From Epiperipatus broadwayi (Eukaryota > Onychophora > Udeonychophora > Euonychophora > Peripatidae): a stretch of 64,000 nucleotides of DNA. How positions within the stretch are numbered: position 1 is the stretch's first letter; each line of letters opens with the position of its first letter. Of this stretch, positions 37,566-49,094 are shown in pieces. The DNA lies in the NCBI GenBank assembly GCA_028023455.1, contig JAQFVV010012418.1:8303244-8367243 (forward strand). Reading direction: 5' to 3'. A program made the position numbers and the translations under genes. Under the pieces are notes generated by a model. It ran no database searches. It had not been told where the DNA came from and was given only the letters and a program-made list of their open reading frames with translations.

Positions 37566-39436
37566 ATGAATAAATACAAGAAATCATCAAAACTATTGCA
37601 ATTTTTTTCAAAAGTCAAGGATAAGTATTTTGATTGCTAATGAAAATATTTATTCACAAAATGATTTACCTCAGGCAAAATGAACATATTGTTCATCAAT
37701 CCAATCCTGATTAATTAAAATTTGGTTTCATTTTGTGGCCTGAATCTGAAGAAAATTTACTCAAACCGTAATGCATTATTTAAAGAGAAATTTTATCCAA
37801 TGAATATATGAAGCCATTAAAATTAATGCGTCATTTACAGGCCAAACATTCAAATCCACAAAATAAGCCACTGGATTTTTTGGAACGTAAAAGTGCTTAA
37901 TTCAAAAAACAAAAATTATCTTTTAAAAAATTTTTTTATTTGCTAAGTCTCTTCTAAAAGCGTCATTTTAAATTGCTTTAAGAATTTCTGTATGCAAAAA
38001 GCAATACTCTATTGCCAAAAACTTAATTAAACCATGCTTAATAGACTTGTGTTCTGAAGTCTTAGATACAGTTGCTGAAATCAAAATGAAAACTTTGCTA
38101 CTTTCTAACAGTACTATCCAATGCAGATTTAGAATATTAGCGACCGATGTTGAAGATCATTTGATGCAAAAAGTAAGCAAATCATTGTTCGCAATTCAAA
38201 TAGATGAATCCAAAGATGTTACCAATAAAGCCATATGTTATATTCATTATGTTGAATATGAAGTCATTGATGTAAAAAAAGAATTTTTGTTGTGTTGAAC
38301 TTTCTAATCACACATTTGTGTAGTTTGGATATATTTTAAGCAACTGATAATTGAATCAACAAAAACTCTGTTAATTGGAAAAAATGTGTTGCTTTACGTG
38401 AGTAATATGACTAGAAAACATTCAGGAATTGCAAAAAAAATTAAAGAAGTAGCAGATGACAAAATGATTATTACTCATTGTGTTATACACTGCAAGCATT
38501 TAGCTGCTAAAAAATTATCTTCTGACTTGAATAATATTCTTATTCAATTGATAAAAATAATAAATTATATTAAATGCAACACATTAAATTCATGAGTATT
38601 TTTAACTTTGTACAATGAAATGGGATCTGAAAGTGTAAATTTACTACTTTATTCAGAAGTATGATTGTTGTCAAGAGGAAAATTTCTAACAAGAAAAAGA
38701 TGAATTAAGAAAAGAAGTTGAAACATTTTTAGAAACAGAAAATTCAGAATTGAGAAATATTTTCCATGACAACTATTGGATTGCTAAACTGGCCTACTTG
38801 TTGGACATATTTTCATTAATAAATGAACTAAATTTAAGCCTGCAAGGAAATAGTAGTTGTTTTGATTTATGAAATAAAATTGAGGCATTCAAAAAAAAGT
38901 TAAGACTATGGTGTAAGCATGTATAAGAAAAAAAAATTATGACATGTTTCATTTATTTTCGGAATTGATAAAGGAAATTTATATAAATATCAGCAAATTG
39001 ATAAATACTATTTCTGGCCATTTAACAAGACTTCGTTGTGCATTTGATTGATATTATCCACAGGAAAAAGACTTAGAAAAGCAATATGTGGATTTTAAAT
39101 ATTTTATTTGAACAAGAAAATAACCTAACTGATTTGGAACAGGAAAAATTAGTAGACTTAAGTAGCGATGGTACATTAACTTTATTATTTAATTTAACAA
39201 GTATAATTCAATTTTGGGTTAAAATTAAAACTGAATATCTGGAATTACATGCAAAATCTTATTTCTGTTTTTGACCCTACACTTATGTGAATCGATATTT
39301 TCAGCAATGACACTCATAAAATCAAAAGAAAAAAAAATCATTTATTAATAAATCCAGCTTTGTGCTTAGTAGTTAGAAATATATCTCCAAGATTTGATAA
39401 AATTATTACTGAAAAGAATCAGCAACAATCACATTA
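37566..39436 (+). pseudogene. hAT transposase (ZBED/SCAND3/FAM200-like), degenerate
   Basis: The coding relic begins MNKYKKSSKLLQFFSKVKDK at 37566, the typical start of ZBED5/SCAND3-like hAT proteins. Open pieces follow at 38047-38298 (FAIQIDESKDVTNKA, the Asp-containing part of the RNase H-like fold) and 38386-38595 (THCVIHCKHLAAKKLSSDLN, the conserved His/Cys block). Another piece is at 39086-39274, and the C-terminal dimerisation end stops near 39434 (ISPRFDKIITEKNQQQSH). At least five stops or shifts separate these parts. A Zn-finger BED domain is not recognisable. Not functional. Confidence 0.75.
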
Positions 39437-39755
39437 GTTTTTGGTTTTATAATTATTTTTCGCTCAGTTATTTAAATATTATAATTTGTTTTTTTTTTCA
39501 GATTTTGTTTATTATTAGTTTAATATTTTGTTAGTTAATTTACTTTTGTATAGTTTGTAGATTATTCTGTTTTTTTATCATTCTTTCAATATATATATAT
39601 AAAATTTGTTAAACACTATAATAATTATATTTTACCATAAAAAACATCTGCTCTTTCTTCCATTTTTTTTTTTTTGTTCAATATTTCATTTGGTCAATAA
39701 TTTAAAAATTTATTGGTCTGTGACATGTAGTCAGTTGAGAATTGTTGATATAGCA

Positions 39756-41160
39756 CAGCCTTATAAATGCACTTACTTATGCATAAATGTATAATGCAAT
39801 AGTGGAATTTCTAAGATATAATAGAACTTCTATGACTATCATAAATAATTTGACTGTAGATTTTTGTGTGTGTTGATTTTACATTAATTGAAAGAAATTA
39901 TCCAAAAAATGCAATTTGTTTTATAAACCATCCTATTTTCAGAAAGTAGAAGATGTCAATTTAATAAACATAATTAAATTTTATACTTACACTTATGTTA
40001 AATGTTTTGTAGATATTTAATAGAAAACAGAAAATTATCACAATGGGTTGGATGATCAACACCTTTCCTACATCCATTCATCAAGTAGCTTGTTTTTGGG
40101 TTTTGTTTTTACTTGTAAAGAAAATGTTTCCACCTGTCAACTTAATAAAAAGATAGCAAATTATGAAATCACAAAGCAAAAATGTAAATATGAACTCTTG
40201 TGTTATTAAGGTAGATAACCACAACAGGTTTACACGGATGAAGATCTTAAGGCTCCCAAATTAAAAATAATTATATATTTGCAACCATGGAACTCCCCAA
40301 ACTTCAGGTATACCCCTTAATAATAAAAATAGAGACCCTTTATAAATTACTTTAGTAGTCTCATGTTTCTAAAAATGTACATTTACTTCACATTCCTCCT
40401 TTCTCATTGATTCTTGAATGAAATGTATATTAAACATAGCATGTTTCAAATGATAATTGATTAGTTCTTATTCAATGTTTGCAAACTGCTTCTCTTCTTC
40501 TCTTTCAGATTTTTCTATATTCGTATTAAAATGTCATTTTTTATAATATCCTTTGGGAATATATAACTGAGAATAAAACATTCCAAACTTTTTAGAATGA
40601 ATAGTTTTAAACAATATATACATGTTTTATGATGTCAAACAAGGAGAGCATTTCATCAGTTAAATGTTTTAATAATAAAAAAATAAAGATTCACCATCCC
40701 CCCATAATGAATAATTTGAATCTTATTCTTGGAATGTAAAGCCATGAACTCCTGAATTGGAATTTAAGGAAAACTAATAATAATAGAATCCAATTCATTC
40801 CCACTTGCGGTGATAGATTTAACAAATTCATTATTGCTAAAGAGTCTTATCTTTCAAGAATTTTAATTGCAATTTATTTCAAGCTGAAATAAAACTAGCT
40901 TTGCTCCTTATGGCAAATATTTGTCTACTAAATGTTTGAAAATTGTTAATAAAATTATAGACTGGAAAAAAAAATAAAACTTTGCAGAATCTATTTGAAA
41001 GATGTCTTCTATTTATACTTGATGAGTAGATAAATATATCTAAAAGAATTACACTGAGATTGCCAATGTGGTTTCTAAGCCCAAGATTAACTGAACCATC
41101 ATTAATTAGAATTAAATTTTTTTGTTTCATTATGCTCTTCTAATCTAAATCTACTAAAGC
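39756..41160. other. AT-rich non-coding DNA
   Basis: No gene seen. From about 40700 there is weak coding-like texture that may be the decayed endonuclease region of the following LINE. Confidence 0.35.
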
Positions 41161-41189
41161 AAGTAGATATTTGTGAACTTGAACTTTTC

Positions 41190-42770
41190 TCTGACTGCAT
41201 TAAGCCAAGAAAGATTTCCAGAGCTAATAATACATTTTTAAAATTTCTAAAAAACTTATAACCTAAAAGCAAAGCAAGATTTGAAAAGTTTTATACAGAA
41301 ACTATTCTAAAAATTATCAGAAAAACAATCTAAAGTAATCTTAAAATTTAATAATTTTAATAGTGATCAAAAAAATTCTCACCCAATAACATTTTTATGT
41401 ATTCCTAAATCTTTTTGAATGAAATAATCTTAATAAATATTATGCTAATTGTTAAAAATTATTTATCTTTAGAAAAGATTGAATTTAGACCAGGTCAAAG
41501 TTGCTATGAACAAGTTTTATCTTTAATAACTTATTTTAAAAAGACTGTAAAACTAAAAACTGGTGCTAATTTTGCCAATTTAACTTCTGCTTATGATTCT
41601 ATTTGGAAGAATATTTTTAAAAAAAATTTTTAAACACACAAGAATCATTATTTATTTGACTAAATGCTTTTCAATAAAAGAATGGAAGTGACTAAATTAT
41701 TGCAGAAAAAGATTTTACAGAATAATCTCTTTCCTATTTTATTTAATATCATCTTTGATCTTCCAGAAACAGAATGCAGGAAAGTAATTTATGTTGATAA
41801 CATTATTTTGACTTCACAAAGAACATTCTTCTTGGAAATAAAAAAATATTTTAATAAGGATATGAAATGTCTGGAATTTTTTTCCAAAGACTGGTCTTTT
41901 ATTTCTAATTCCATAAATATTGTGTGCTCAACTTTTTTTCTAAACAATAGGCAAACTAATATATTTTTCTCTAATAATATATTGAAATACAACTCTATTC
42001 ATCTTACTTAGAAATAATCTTAGAACTTAATCTAAACTTAGTTTACTCATCTATTAAATGTTAAGTTTAAATTACTTCCTAAAACTAATGTTCTTGGAAA
42101 ACTATTTGTTGTTACTGAGAATTTTGATATAAATATTCTAAGAATAGTTTTTTTACCATCTACTACTTAAATATTGCATCCTTATTTGTTGAAAAAATGT
42201 TTCCACTAAACTTCTGAAAGAAAAATTAAATATTACCATGAGATATATTTTGGGATACTCAAGTTTAAAAACTTGTAAGGGGTTCCTATTCTTTCACATA
42301 TTCTACAACATAGCACAGGAAATAAATTGCATCACAGAAAATCTTATAAAAATTATTAAGTGATCACATTTATCACTAAATCAAAATATAGTTTCAACAC
42401 ATAAGACATATCTAAAGTTAAGATTCTTTTTTTTTTTTTTTATGCTTAATCAAAAATCTTTTCAAATAATGGAAGAATTGTAGAATTAATGTTCTAAGAC
42501 CTCAAAACATTTATTTTTTGCTGATTCAACAATAATGCTAGTTGGATTTGGTTTTTTTAGATATTTCTGAAATCTTGTCAACAGATTCAGGACCAACCAT
42601 GGATATTGGAGCTATCTGCTTCAAAGTGGAATTTAACAATCTTTGATTTATGTAGTAATGGGCAAAACACAAATTATAAATAGCATAGGTAATAACTATT
42701 TAATCAATGCAGAAAATGACAGAATTGAAGAACTTAATAAAGCCATTAGTGAATTTATTTTTTAATCTCT
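41190..42770 (+). pseudogene. Jockey-like LINE ORF2 remnant (RT to C-terminus)
   Basis: Fragments in order: EFRPGQSCYEQVLSLITYF (41479 on) and LKTGANFANLTSAYDSIW match the RT 2 and 3 blocks (FRPGRSC.DQVL, F.DL..AYD..W) of Jockey-type elements. NLFPILFNIIF (about 41720) matches the QGS.L.P.LFN block. CRKVIYVDNIILTSQ (about 41776) corresponds to the Y.DD catalytic box with VDN in place of ADD. Near 42580 NRFRTNHGYWSYLLQSGI matches the conserved NRFRT.HG segment near the C-terminus. Stops and shifts occur throughout. The 5' end and endonuclease are not clear. Confidence 0.75.
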
Positions 42771-42779
42771 TTAAATTTC

Positions 42780-43740
42780 ATTATAATATTGTGAATAGTT
42801 AACTATCTAAAAAAAAATCCATATAGTAAGTAAATTAAAAAAATAAGATCCTATATTTGTGTGAAAAAATTTGGGGGAAAATAAAATAACTAGGATGGTA
42901 TTGGAATTCAGATTGAATTTTAGTTTTTCCTATTTCACCAAATAATTTTTTTGAATTTCACCAACTTCTTGTGAAAAAAAACCCAGTTTTTTAATATTTT
43001 TTGTTATTGTTATTGTTGCTCTATCAAACATTATACAATTTAAGCTGAAATTAAAAGACAAAGTCAAACCAGACATTGTGTTACATAGTTATATAAGTGA
43101 TTGTTTTCTGATCTTATCTTGATTTAACAAAAGTTCTAACTTATTAATGTACATCCTTAGTAATTTTTTTTAGGGTAAGTTGAAGATGAGAAACTAGATT
43201 TGATATATTTCTGGATATTGAAAAATGACTCACTTTATCAAAACAAGTTCAATGACTAATTGTATTATTGTGGGTAGAAGATATAAATTTTATTACCAAT
43301 AATAATTTTTTTTGAAAAATACCTAAATAATTTTTGAAGAACAATCATGATGATGTGGAGTAAAAAAAATCACAATAGTAATCAGTTATATAAAAAATGC
43401 ATTGCAAGTAATAAAAATTTAAAAGGCATAGATAAAATTGAAAGAAATTACTAATAACAGAGATTTTTATTAAAAGATTTTTTTTAAATTTTATTATATT
43501 AATGTGTGTCTTTACAAATCTTTTCACAGTTTTCTTAAAATATGAAAATTGATTTAAGCAGGTAAATGTGTTGCCAACTTAGATAAATAGACAGTCGTAG
43601 AAATAATTAAAGAATTAATGAAAAGATTTCAGTATTTAAACATAAGATCTATCAAAAGAACTAATATATAAACAATTTGGATAATAAAATAAATAAATAT
43701 TAGCTTTTTTATAAACTTATATAACTTTTTTTGCAATACT
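42780..43740. other. AT-rich non-coding DNA
   Basis: Nothing recognised. The four bases ATAT at 43741-43744 are the left target duplication of the following solo LTR. Confidence 0.4.
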
Positions 43741-43744
43741 ATAT

Positions 43745-45888
43745 TGTAACGAGCACAGACGACGTTACATTATTTTTTTTTATTATTAAACATTAAAATA
43801 AAAAGTTCGCATTTAAAATTTTTTTTTTAAGACAAAAAAATTGAAAATAAATTCTACCTTAAACTCGTATATATATAAATCTCACAGAGGAGAAAAATTA
43901 TTAAAATAAAACTTTATTAAAGAAAAAGTATTTTAAAACTAAATTTTAAAAAGATTTGGAGATAAAATTATATCTTTAAATTTATCTTTAAATATATCTT
44001 TCGATTTGGAAAACAGGTTAATCAATGTTATGGAAATGATTATTTTAATTAGTCCAAGTGAATAAGCCCTTGGGCATTTAAATGTATAAGCAACGGTCAG
44101 ATAGGAAAACAATAGAAACTTTTAGCAAATAAAAAGAAATCCCTATGGAATCGGACCTCAGCGAAAAGACCACCATCATCGATGACGTAATGTTGAGTCA
44201 ATCCTTAAAATTAATATAAAAGGAAAAGTTGGAAATTATTAAAGATTATTAAGAGAGGACTGAGATGTGTTAAGTCGGAGAGTTGGAGGTGAAGGGATTG
44301 AAAGATGCACTTTCAATTCCTTCAGTTGTTATAAAAATGGAAAAATGAAACATCGCTTTTCTTATACTAAGGACAACAGGATTGTCGGGGGATTTAATGT
44401 AGATTCCAAATGCCATGCAATGAATAAAGAGGAACGTTGAAAAAAAATCGTAAGAACTTTAAAAACATTTTGAAACACTAAGAACTTTAAAATATAAACT
44501 TTCTCAGTCTTTAATTTATTAAGAAATAGAATCCTATCTGACCAACGTTATTTATTAATTAGTTATAATTTTATTTAATGTATTTCTTTTGTAAAATCAT
44601 TTCCATTTATTTATTTATTTGTTCTTTAAGTTTTATTATGATTTCTATTTTTCATTAAACTAGTTATATAAATATTAAACTTAAGTCGGGCGTGAATGGC
44701 TATATAGATTTGTAAAGTTATATTAGGGGAGGGTAATCTTAGGTTATTTGTTTCGTAGTTAAATTGGGTCAATGGATTGGGTATATTGGTGTAGTTAGTA
44801 GATGTAATGCAAGATTCGCTACGGGCAGAATCGTTTGTATACGCCGCACTCACCCATTTGCCTGTGGAAGGAATTATGTCGGAGACCGCAGTTCCTTTCT
44901 ATGGAGCTTTTTTTATTGCTCTTCTTGTCAGATAGATGTATGTATTCCTATCTGACGAGAGGCAATTTCTTCTCTTAACTTTTTGTGCTGCCGTATTTTG
45001 TATTACATTGAATACATCGATATATCAGATGAATTGGCGTTAGTTCGACTGCGAACTTTTGGCCTAAGGTTAAATAAGGATAGGATATTTTCTTTCAAAT
45101 GCAAATCTATGTAGTCTATTCATACTCGACACTAAATAAAAATGCATTAAATTTAAGTTGTTTATAGACGCTTGCATGGATTGGTTATCGGTTAATTATG
45201 TTTTGGGTTTTCATAGGTGATCAAAATATATAGACATTCGGTAAATACTGATATCTTACGGTATCTAAGATGTATTTATTCGGATGTCTTTTAAGTTATT
45301 GGTGTTAATGCGGTGAAATATGATGAACACCATTGGGTTTCTTGTATTCCCTATGCAATTGATGGTATCAATGATTTTGTATTTTGATCGTTTATGTTTA
45401 CTTTGAAATGTTTTTAACCGTGTAATCTATGTAACCGATCTATACTCAACATTATAAAACAAACTTTCATAAATCCATCTGTGCGAACTTAATTAAAATG
45501 TAAACTTATAATATTATAAAAATTAAAATGTAAATTTAAATTATAAAATCAAATTAAAATCTAAAATAAACATACTAAAATAATAATGTTAAATTTTGTA
45601 TATATATGTGCGTAAATAAATTTTTGTATGTTAATTACTGGCAGTGGCTTATTTTATTTATTTTTTAATATTGAAATATAATTAGATAAGATATTATATT
45701 ACTAAATCTCTGCTATTCCCTGAGCTAGTGACTTGGGCTAACGACCGGAATCAAAATTTAAAAGAAAAAAAAAAAATTTTTTTTTTGACTTACGTATCTG
45801 CCTACTTTATAAATTTTTCTAGGTTCAAATGCCTAGATGGCGCCCTGTAGTGCAGATTACGTTAAGCTCTATTCTCCGGATCGTTATA
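43745..45888. repeat. Solo LTR, 2.1 kb, with ATAT target duplication
   Basis: It starts TGTAACGA and ends TCGTTATA (inverted ends, one mismatch). ATAT lies on both sides (43741-43744 and 45889-45892). TGTAACG...CGTTACA-type ends are typical of Gypsy LTRs. It is GC-richer than its surroundings. Inside are a TATA-like aatataaaagg near 44213 and an aataaa near 44424, compatible with promoter and polyadenylation signals. No coding frame of note is present. Because no internal region or second LTR adjoins it, it is best read as a solo LTR left by recombination. Confidence 0.65.
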
Positions 45889-45892
45889 ATAT

Positions 45893-47328
45893 GTATGTAA
45901 AATACTAAGATAAATGGATTTTATCCATCTAAAAAAAACAGGCAAGATTTCTAAGCAATGTTTTTATTGTATTTAAGGATCATTATTTCAAAATATTATA
46001 TCTATCAAAATTTAAATACATCTTACAAATTGTATTGAGTTCAACTGCACAGAACAATAATTTATGCTTTTCATTTATTGTGTAATATACACTATGTTAT
46101 GGATAAATAATATTTAGTATTTTTTTTTATAATATAATAATGTACTAAAGAAAAAAATTTTAAGTCTAAATAATTCTTACTTTTATGAAATTTGTGAATC
46201 TATTTTGCTTTTACAAATTTTGAATGTTTGCTTTTTTCAAATTTTGATCAGTCAGTCATCAATTTTGTAAAGAACAAAACTATAAGATTTTCAAAGAATG
46301 AACAATTATAAAATGAAAGTTAAATACTATTGTGGACTTGTTTCTAACCAAACATCATTAATTATTTAATCAAATAATTATATGAAAAACTTTATCATAC
46401 TTTATATAGGTTATTGTTATTCATTATTAACTAAAACCACACAAAAAATTACAAACAAGTTTTATGGGCATAATATTAAAATAAATTAATCACATTGTGC
46501 CTATTCTACATTAAAACCAAATTAGTTTTATATATTGATAGTTGTTATTTAACTTACTGCAAGATATGTAGCATTGGTAATTCAGGTTTATACTCTAACA
46601 TTTTCATTCTGATAGTAAACAGTAGATTTTTATGTAAATGTGCAGAATACTTTTGAGTAAACCAAATGATATAGAAGATTTAATATGAAAGTTGCATAAC
46701 ATTCGAAAGATGAAAATAGTAATTTGAAAAGAAAAACTGCATATTATGAAATTTTTTGAGAAAGTCCTATGATGAAATGAATATGGAAATATCCAAATGG
46801 TGGGACAATAAAATTTTATTATATTTTTTTAAAGAGAAAATATAATCTCAAGATTGTAATATATTTAATAGGTCAGTACAGGAAGAGATATCAATAAAGT
46901 GAAATGCAAGATATATGTGTTATAATGGTAAATTAGGTAAACAAAAATAAATATTTATAAAATGGTTTATATATTGACTAATAAAAATATGATTTAATTC
47001 AAATATATACAATATTACTCAAATGTGTGATGATGATGATGATTTATAATTAGCACTAAAGGTTAGGCTAAGTACAATTAATCCCAAAAATATTTTTAAT
47101 TTATTTTTCTAGTTTCTATAAAAAGAAAATGAAACTTATGGCATCAAATCTTTTAAATAGAAAGTTTACTTTTGGAAAACTTATTTATAAATTATTACTG
47201 TTATCCCTGCATGCCCCCATGGATTGCATGATTTCTCAGAGTTGTGAATATTTGTAACACAATCGATGTTAATAGCATTATGAGTTTGATATGCAAACTC
47301 AAAATAAATTGATTAATTAAAAAAAAAA
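45893..47328. other. AT-rich non-coding DNA
   Basis: No coding or element signal was seen, apart from a short GAT microsatellite near 47025-47042. Confidence 0.4.
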
Positions 47329-47460
47329 AAGTTAACAATTTACCTGTTATTAAAACAGGCAAAAACTCACTATACATATTACCACACTGCAAATTAGAGT
47401 AATCAATGGATGCCAGAAGACTTGTGCATAAAATCCCTATCTAGTGCCTACTCATCCAAT

Positions 47461-47506
47461 ATCCCCAGACTAGTTTCTGGCTTGTGGCCTTCGTCAGTGA
47501 GGAGCC
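47461..47506 (-). ncRNA. Hammerhead ribozyme motif C1, complete core
   Basis: Minus strand: helix I TCCTCA pairs with TGGGGA (six pairs including one G-U). Core CTGACGA fits the CUGANGA consensus. Helix II is GGC-CACAA-GCC flanked by an A-A mismatch. GAAA follows, then a two-pair helix III, C-TA-G with palindromic ACTAGT, and the preferred GUC cleavage triplet. Predicted cleavage on the minus strand is between 47468 and 47467. The A-A opposition replaces the usual G-C pair at the base of helix II and may weaken activity. Confidence 0.75.
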
Positions 47507-47874
47507 TTGGATGTGAGAGCACTGCACCTAGATCTTAGGATCTAATGCAACCCTCCAGCAGCCACCTTTTATCTTTATTTAACTACAAAACTATGAGCCT
47601 TAAAGTGAAAACACCTTAATATTTTCAATCCAAGCCCATCAGCTTATATAACTCAGTTCAGTACCCATACATTTTGCTGTCTTTGGTTCCTATTAGGCAG
47701 GATTGGTTTTAAGCCAATAAACATCACATGATCACCATTTCTTATGCTTGCTTATAACTGTTATTAAAGCAGGCAAAAACTCACTATACGTATTGCCACC
47801 CTGCAAGCTAGACTAATCAATGGATGCCAGAAGGCATGTGCATAAAATCCCCATCTAATGCATACTCATCCAAT

Positions 47875-47916
47875 ATCCCCAGACTAGTTTCTGGCTTGTG
47901 ACCTTAGTGAGGAGCC
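47875..47916 (-). ncRNA. Hammerhead motif C2, core deleted by 4 nt
   Basis: This is the same sequence as C1, but CTGACGA has become CT followed directly by AAGG (four bases lost). The GAAAC-TA-GTC part and both helix I strands are intact. Expected to be inactive. Confidence 0.65.
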
Positions 47917-48178
47917 TTGGATCTGAGAGCACCACCTAGATCTTAGGATCTAATGCAACCCTCTGGCAGCCACCTTTTATCTCTACTTAATTATAAAACT
48001 ATGAGTCTTAAATTGAAAATACCTTAATATTTTTAATCCAAGACCATCGGCTAGGTCTGAATTCAGTTTAGTACCCATACATTTTGGTGTCTTTGGTTCT
48101 TTAATAACCATAGCCACCAATATCCTATTAGGCAGGATTGGTTTTAATCCAATAAACATCACATGATCTCAGATCCAA

Positions 48179-48214
48179 GGCTCCTCACTGACAAGCCAGA
48201 AACTAGTCTGGAGA
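48179..48214 (+). ncRNA. Hammerhead motif C3, helix II deleted
   Basis: In the inverted unit, CTCCTCACTGA runs directly into CAAGCCAGAAAC, so the end of the core and half of helix II are missing. GAAAC-TA-GTC remains. Expected to be inactive. Confidence 0.6.
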
Positions 48215-48623
48215 TATTGGATGAGTAGGCACTAGATGGGGATTTTATGTACAAACCTTCTGGCATCCATTGATTACTCTAGCTTGCAGTGTGGCAATAC
48301 GTATAGGGAGTTTTTGCCTGTTTTAATAACAGGTATAAGCAAGCATAAGAAATGGAGATCATATGATGTTTATTGGCTTAAAATTAATCCTGCCTAATAG
48401 AATATTGGTGGCTATGGTTATTAAAGAACCAAAGGCACCAAAATGTATGAGTACTGAACTGAATTCAGACCTATATGACTATATAAGCTGATGGGCTTGG
48501 ATTTAAAATATTAAGGAGTTTTCAATTTAAGACTCATAATTTTGTAGTTAAGTAGAGATAAAAGGTGGCTTCTGGTGGACTGCATTAGATTCTAAAATCT
48601 AGGTGCAGTACTCTCAGATGCAA

Positions 48624-48669
48624 GGCTCCTCACTGACGAAGGCCACAAGCCAGAAACCAGTATGGGGAT
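48624..48669 (+). ncRNA. Hammerhead ribozyme motif C4, complete core, sense strand
   Basis: Helix I 48627-48632 (TCCTCA) pairs with 48663-48668 (TGGGGA). The core CTGACGA is at 48633-48639. Helix II is GGC (48641-48643), loop CACAA, GCC (48649-48651). GAAA is at 48653-48656, helix III is C57-G60 and A56-U61 around loop CA, and the GUA triplet is 48660-48662. Predicted cleavage follows A48662. The same A-A mismatch as in C1 is present at the base of helix II. If the golgin transcript extends this far, this motif lies in its sense strand. Confidence 0.72.
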
Positions 48670-48823
48670 ATTGGATGAGTAGGCACTAGATGGGGATTTT
48701 ATCCACAAGCCTTCTGGTATCCATTGATTATTCTAGCTTGCAGTGTTTCAATACGTATAGTGAGTTTTTGCCTGTTTTATTTAAGTTAACAATTTATTAA
48801 CAATAGATTTATAAACTTGATGA

Positions 48824-49094
48824 TTTTAAATTGTGCTTTATGCAAAAAGGTGAAGCTTATTATTATTAGAAAAGAATTATATGTCTGAGCGCTTTCAGAG
48901 AACTTAAGTCTCCATATTCATAGCTTACTTTAAGCGAAGTTTAGCGGTAATTTGTGAAAGAAAACTTTGCATAAATATTGCGTAATTTACCACTAAACTT
49001 TGCTTAAAGTAGGCTATGAATATGGAGCCCCAAGTTCTCTGAAAGCGCTCAGACATATAATTTTTCACTTTTTCGCATAAAGTGCAATTTAAAA
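48824..49094. mobile_element. Foldback MITE, 271 bp hairpin
   Basis: The left arm from TTTTAAATTGTGCTTTATGC and the right arm ending gcataaagtgcaatttaaaa are inverted copies along almost their whole length. They share tatgtctgagcgctttcaga, gaactt and gctaaacttcgctt-type strings. The small loop lies near 48960. TTAA occurs within both termini and may be the target site. No coding is present. Confidence 0.7.

Larger units (their letters stand above)
36013..39747 (+). mobile_element. hAT (Buster-like) DNA transposon, degenerate
   Basis: The ends are cagtgttttttgatc at the left and gagaattgttg at the right (complement caacaattctcaact), both decayed from a CAGTGnTTCTCAAC-type hAT terminus. The flanks ATGTAGCA (36005-36012) and ATATAGCA (39748-39755) form an 8-bp target duplication with one mismatch, and both fit nnnTAnnn. 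The interior carries a ruined transposase (37566-39436) and a nested inverted-tandem array (36343-37391). Length without the nested array is about 2.7 kb, normal for hAT. Confidence 0.75.
47343..48782. mobile_element. Inverted-tandem array C with hammerhead motifs
   Basis: Units: C1 (about 47343-47756) and C2 (about 47757-48170) in one orientation, then C3 (shortened, about 48172-48324) and C4 (about 48325-48782) inverted. The outer ends are inverted copies (caaaaactcactatac against gtatagtgagtttttg). A perfect 14-bp direct repeat, AAGTTAACAATTTA, flanks the whole (47329-47342 and 48783-48796), so the array integrated as one piece. Every unit has a hammerhead motif; those of C1 and C4 have complete cores. 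No protein is encoded. The family most likely involved is Penelope-like-element terminal repeats or animal retrozymes (inference). Confidence 0.8.

Noticed and set aside
44626-44955. Frames on both strands inside the solo LTR
   Set aside because: They are short, overlap each other on opposite strands and lie in LTR non-coding sequence.
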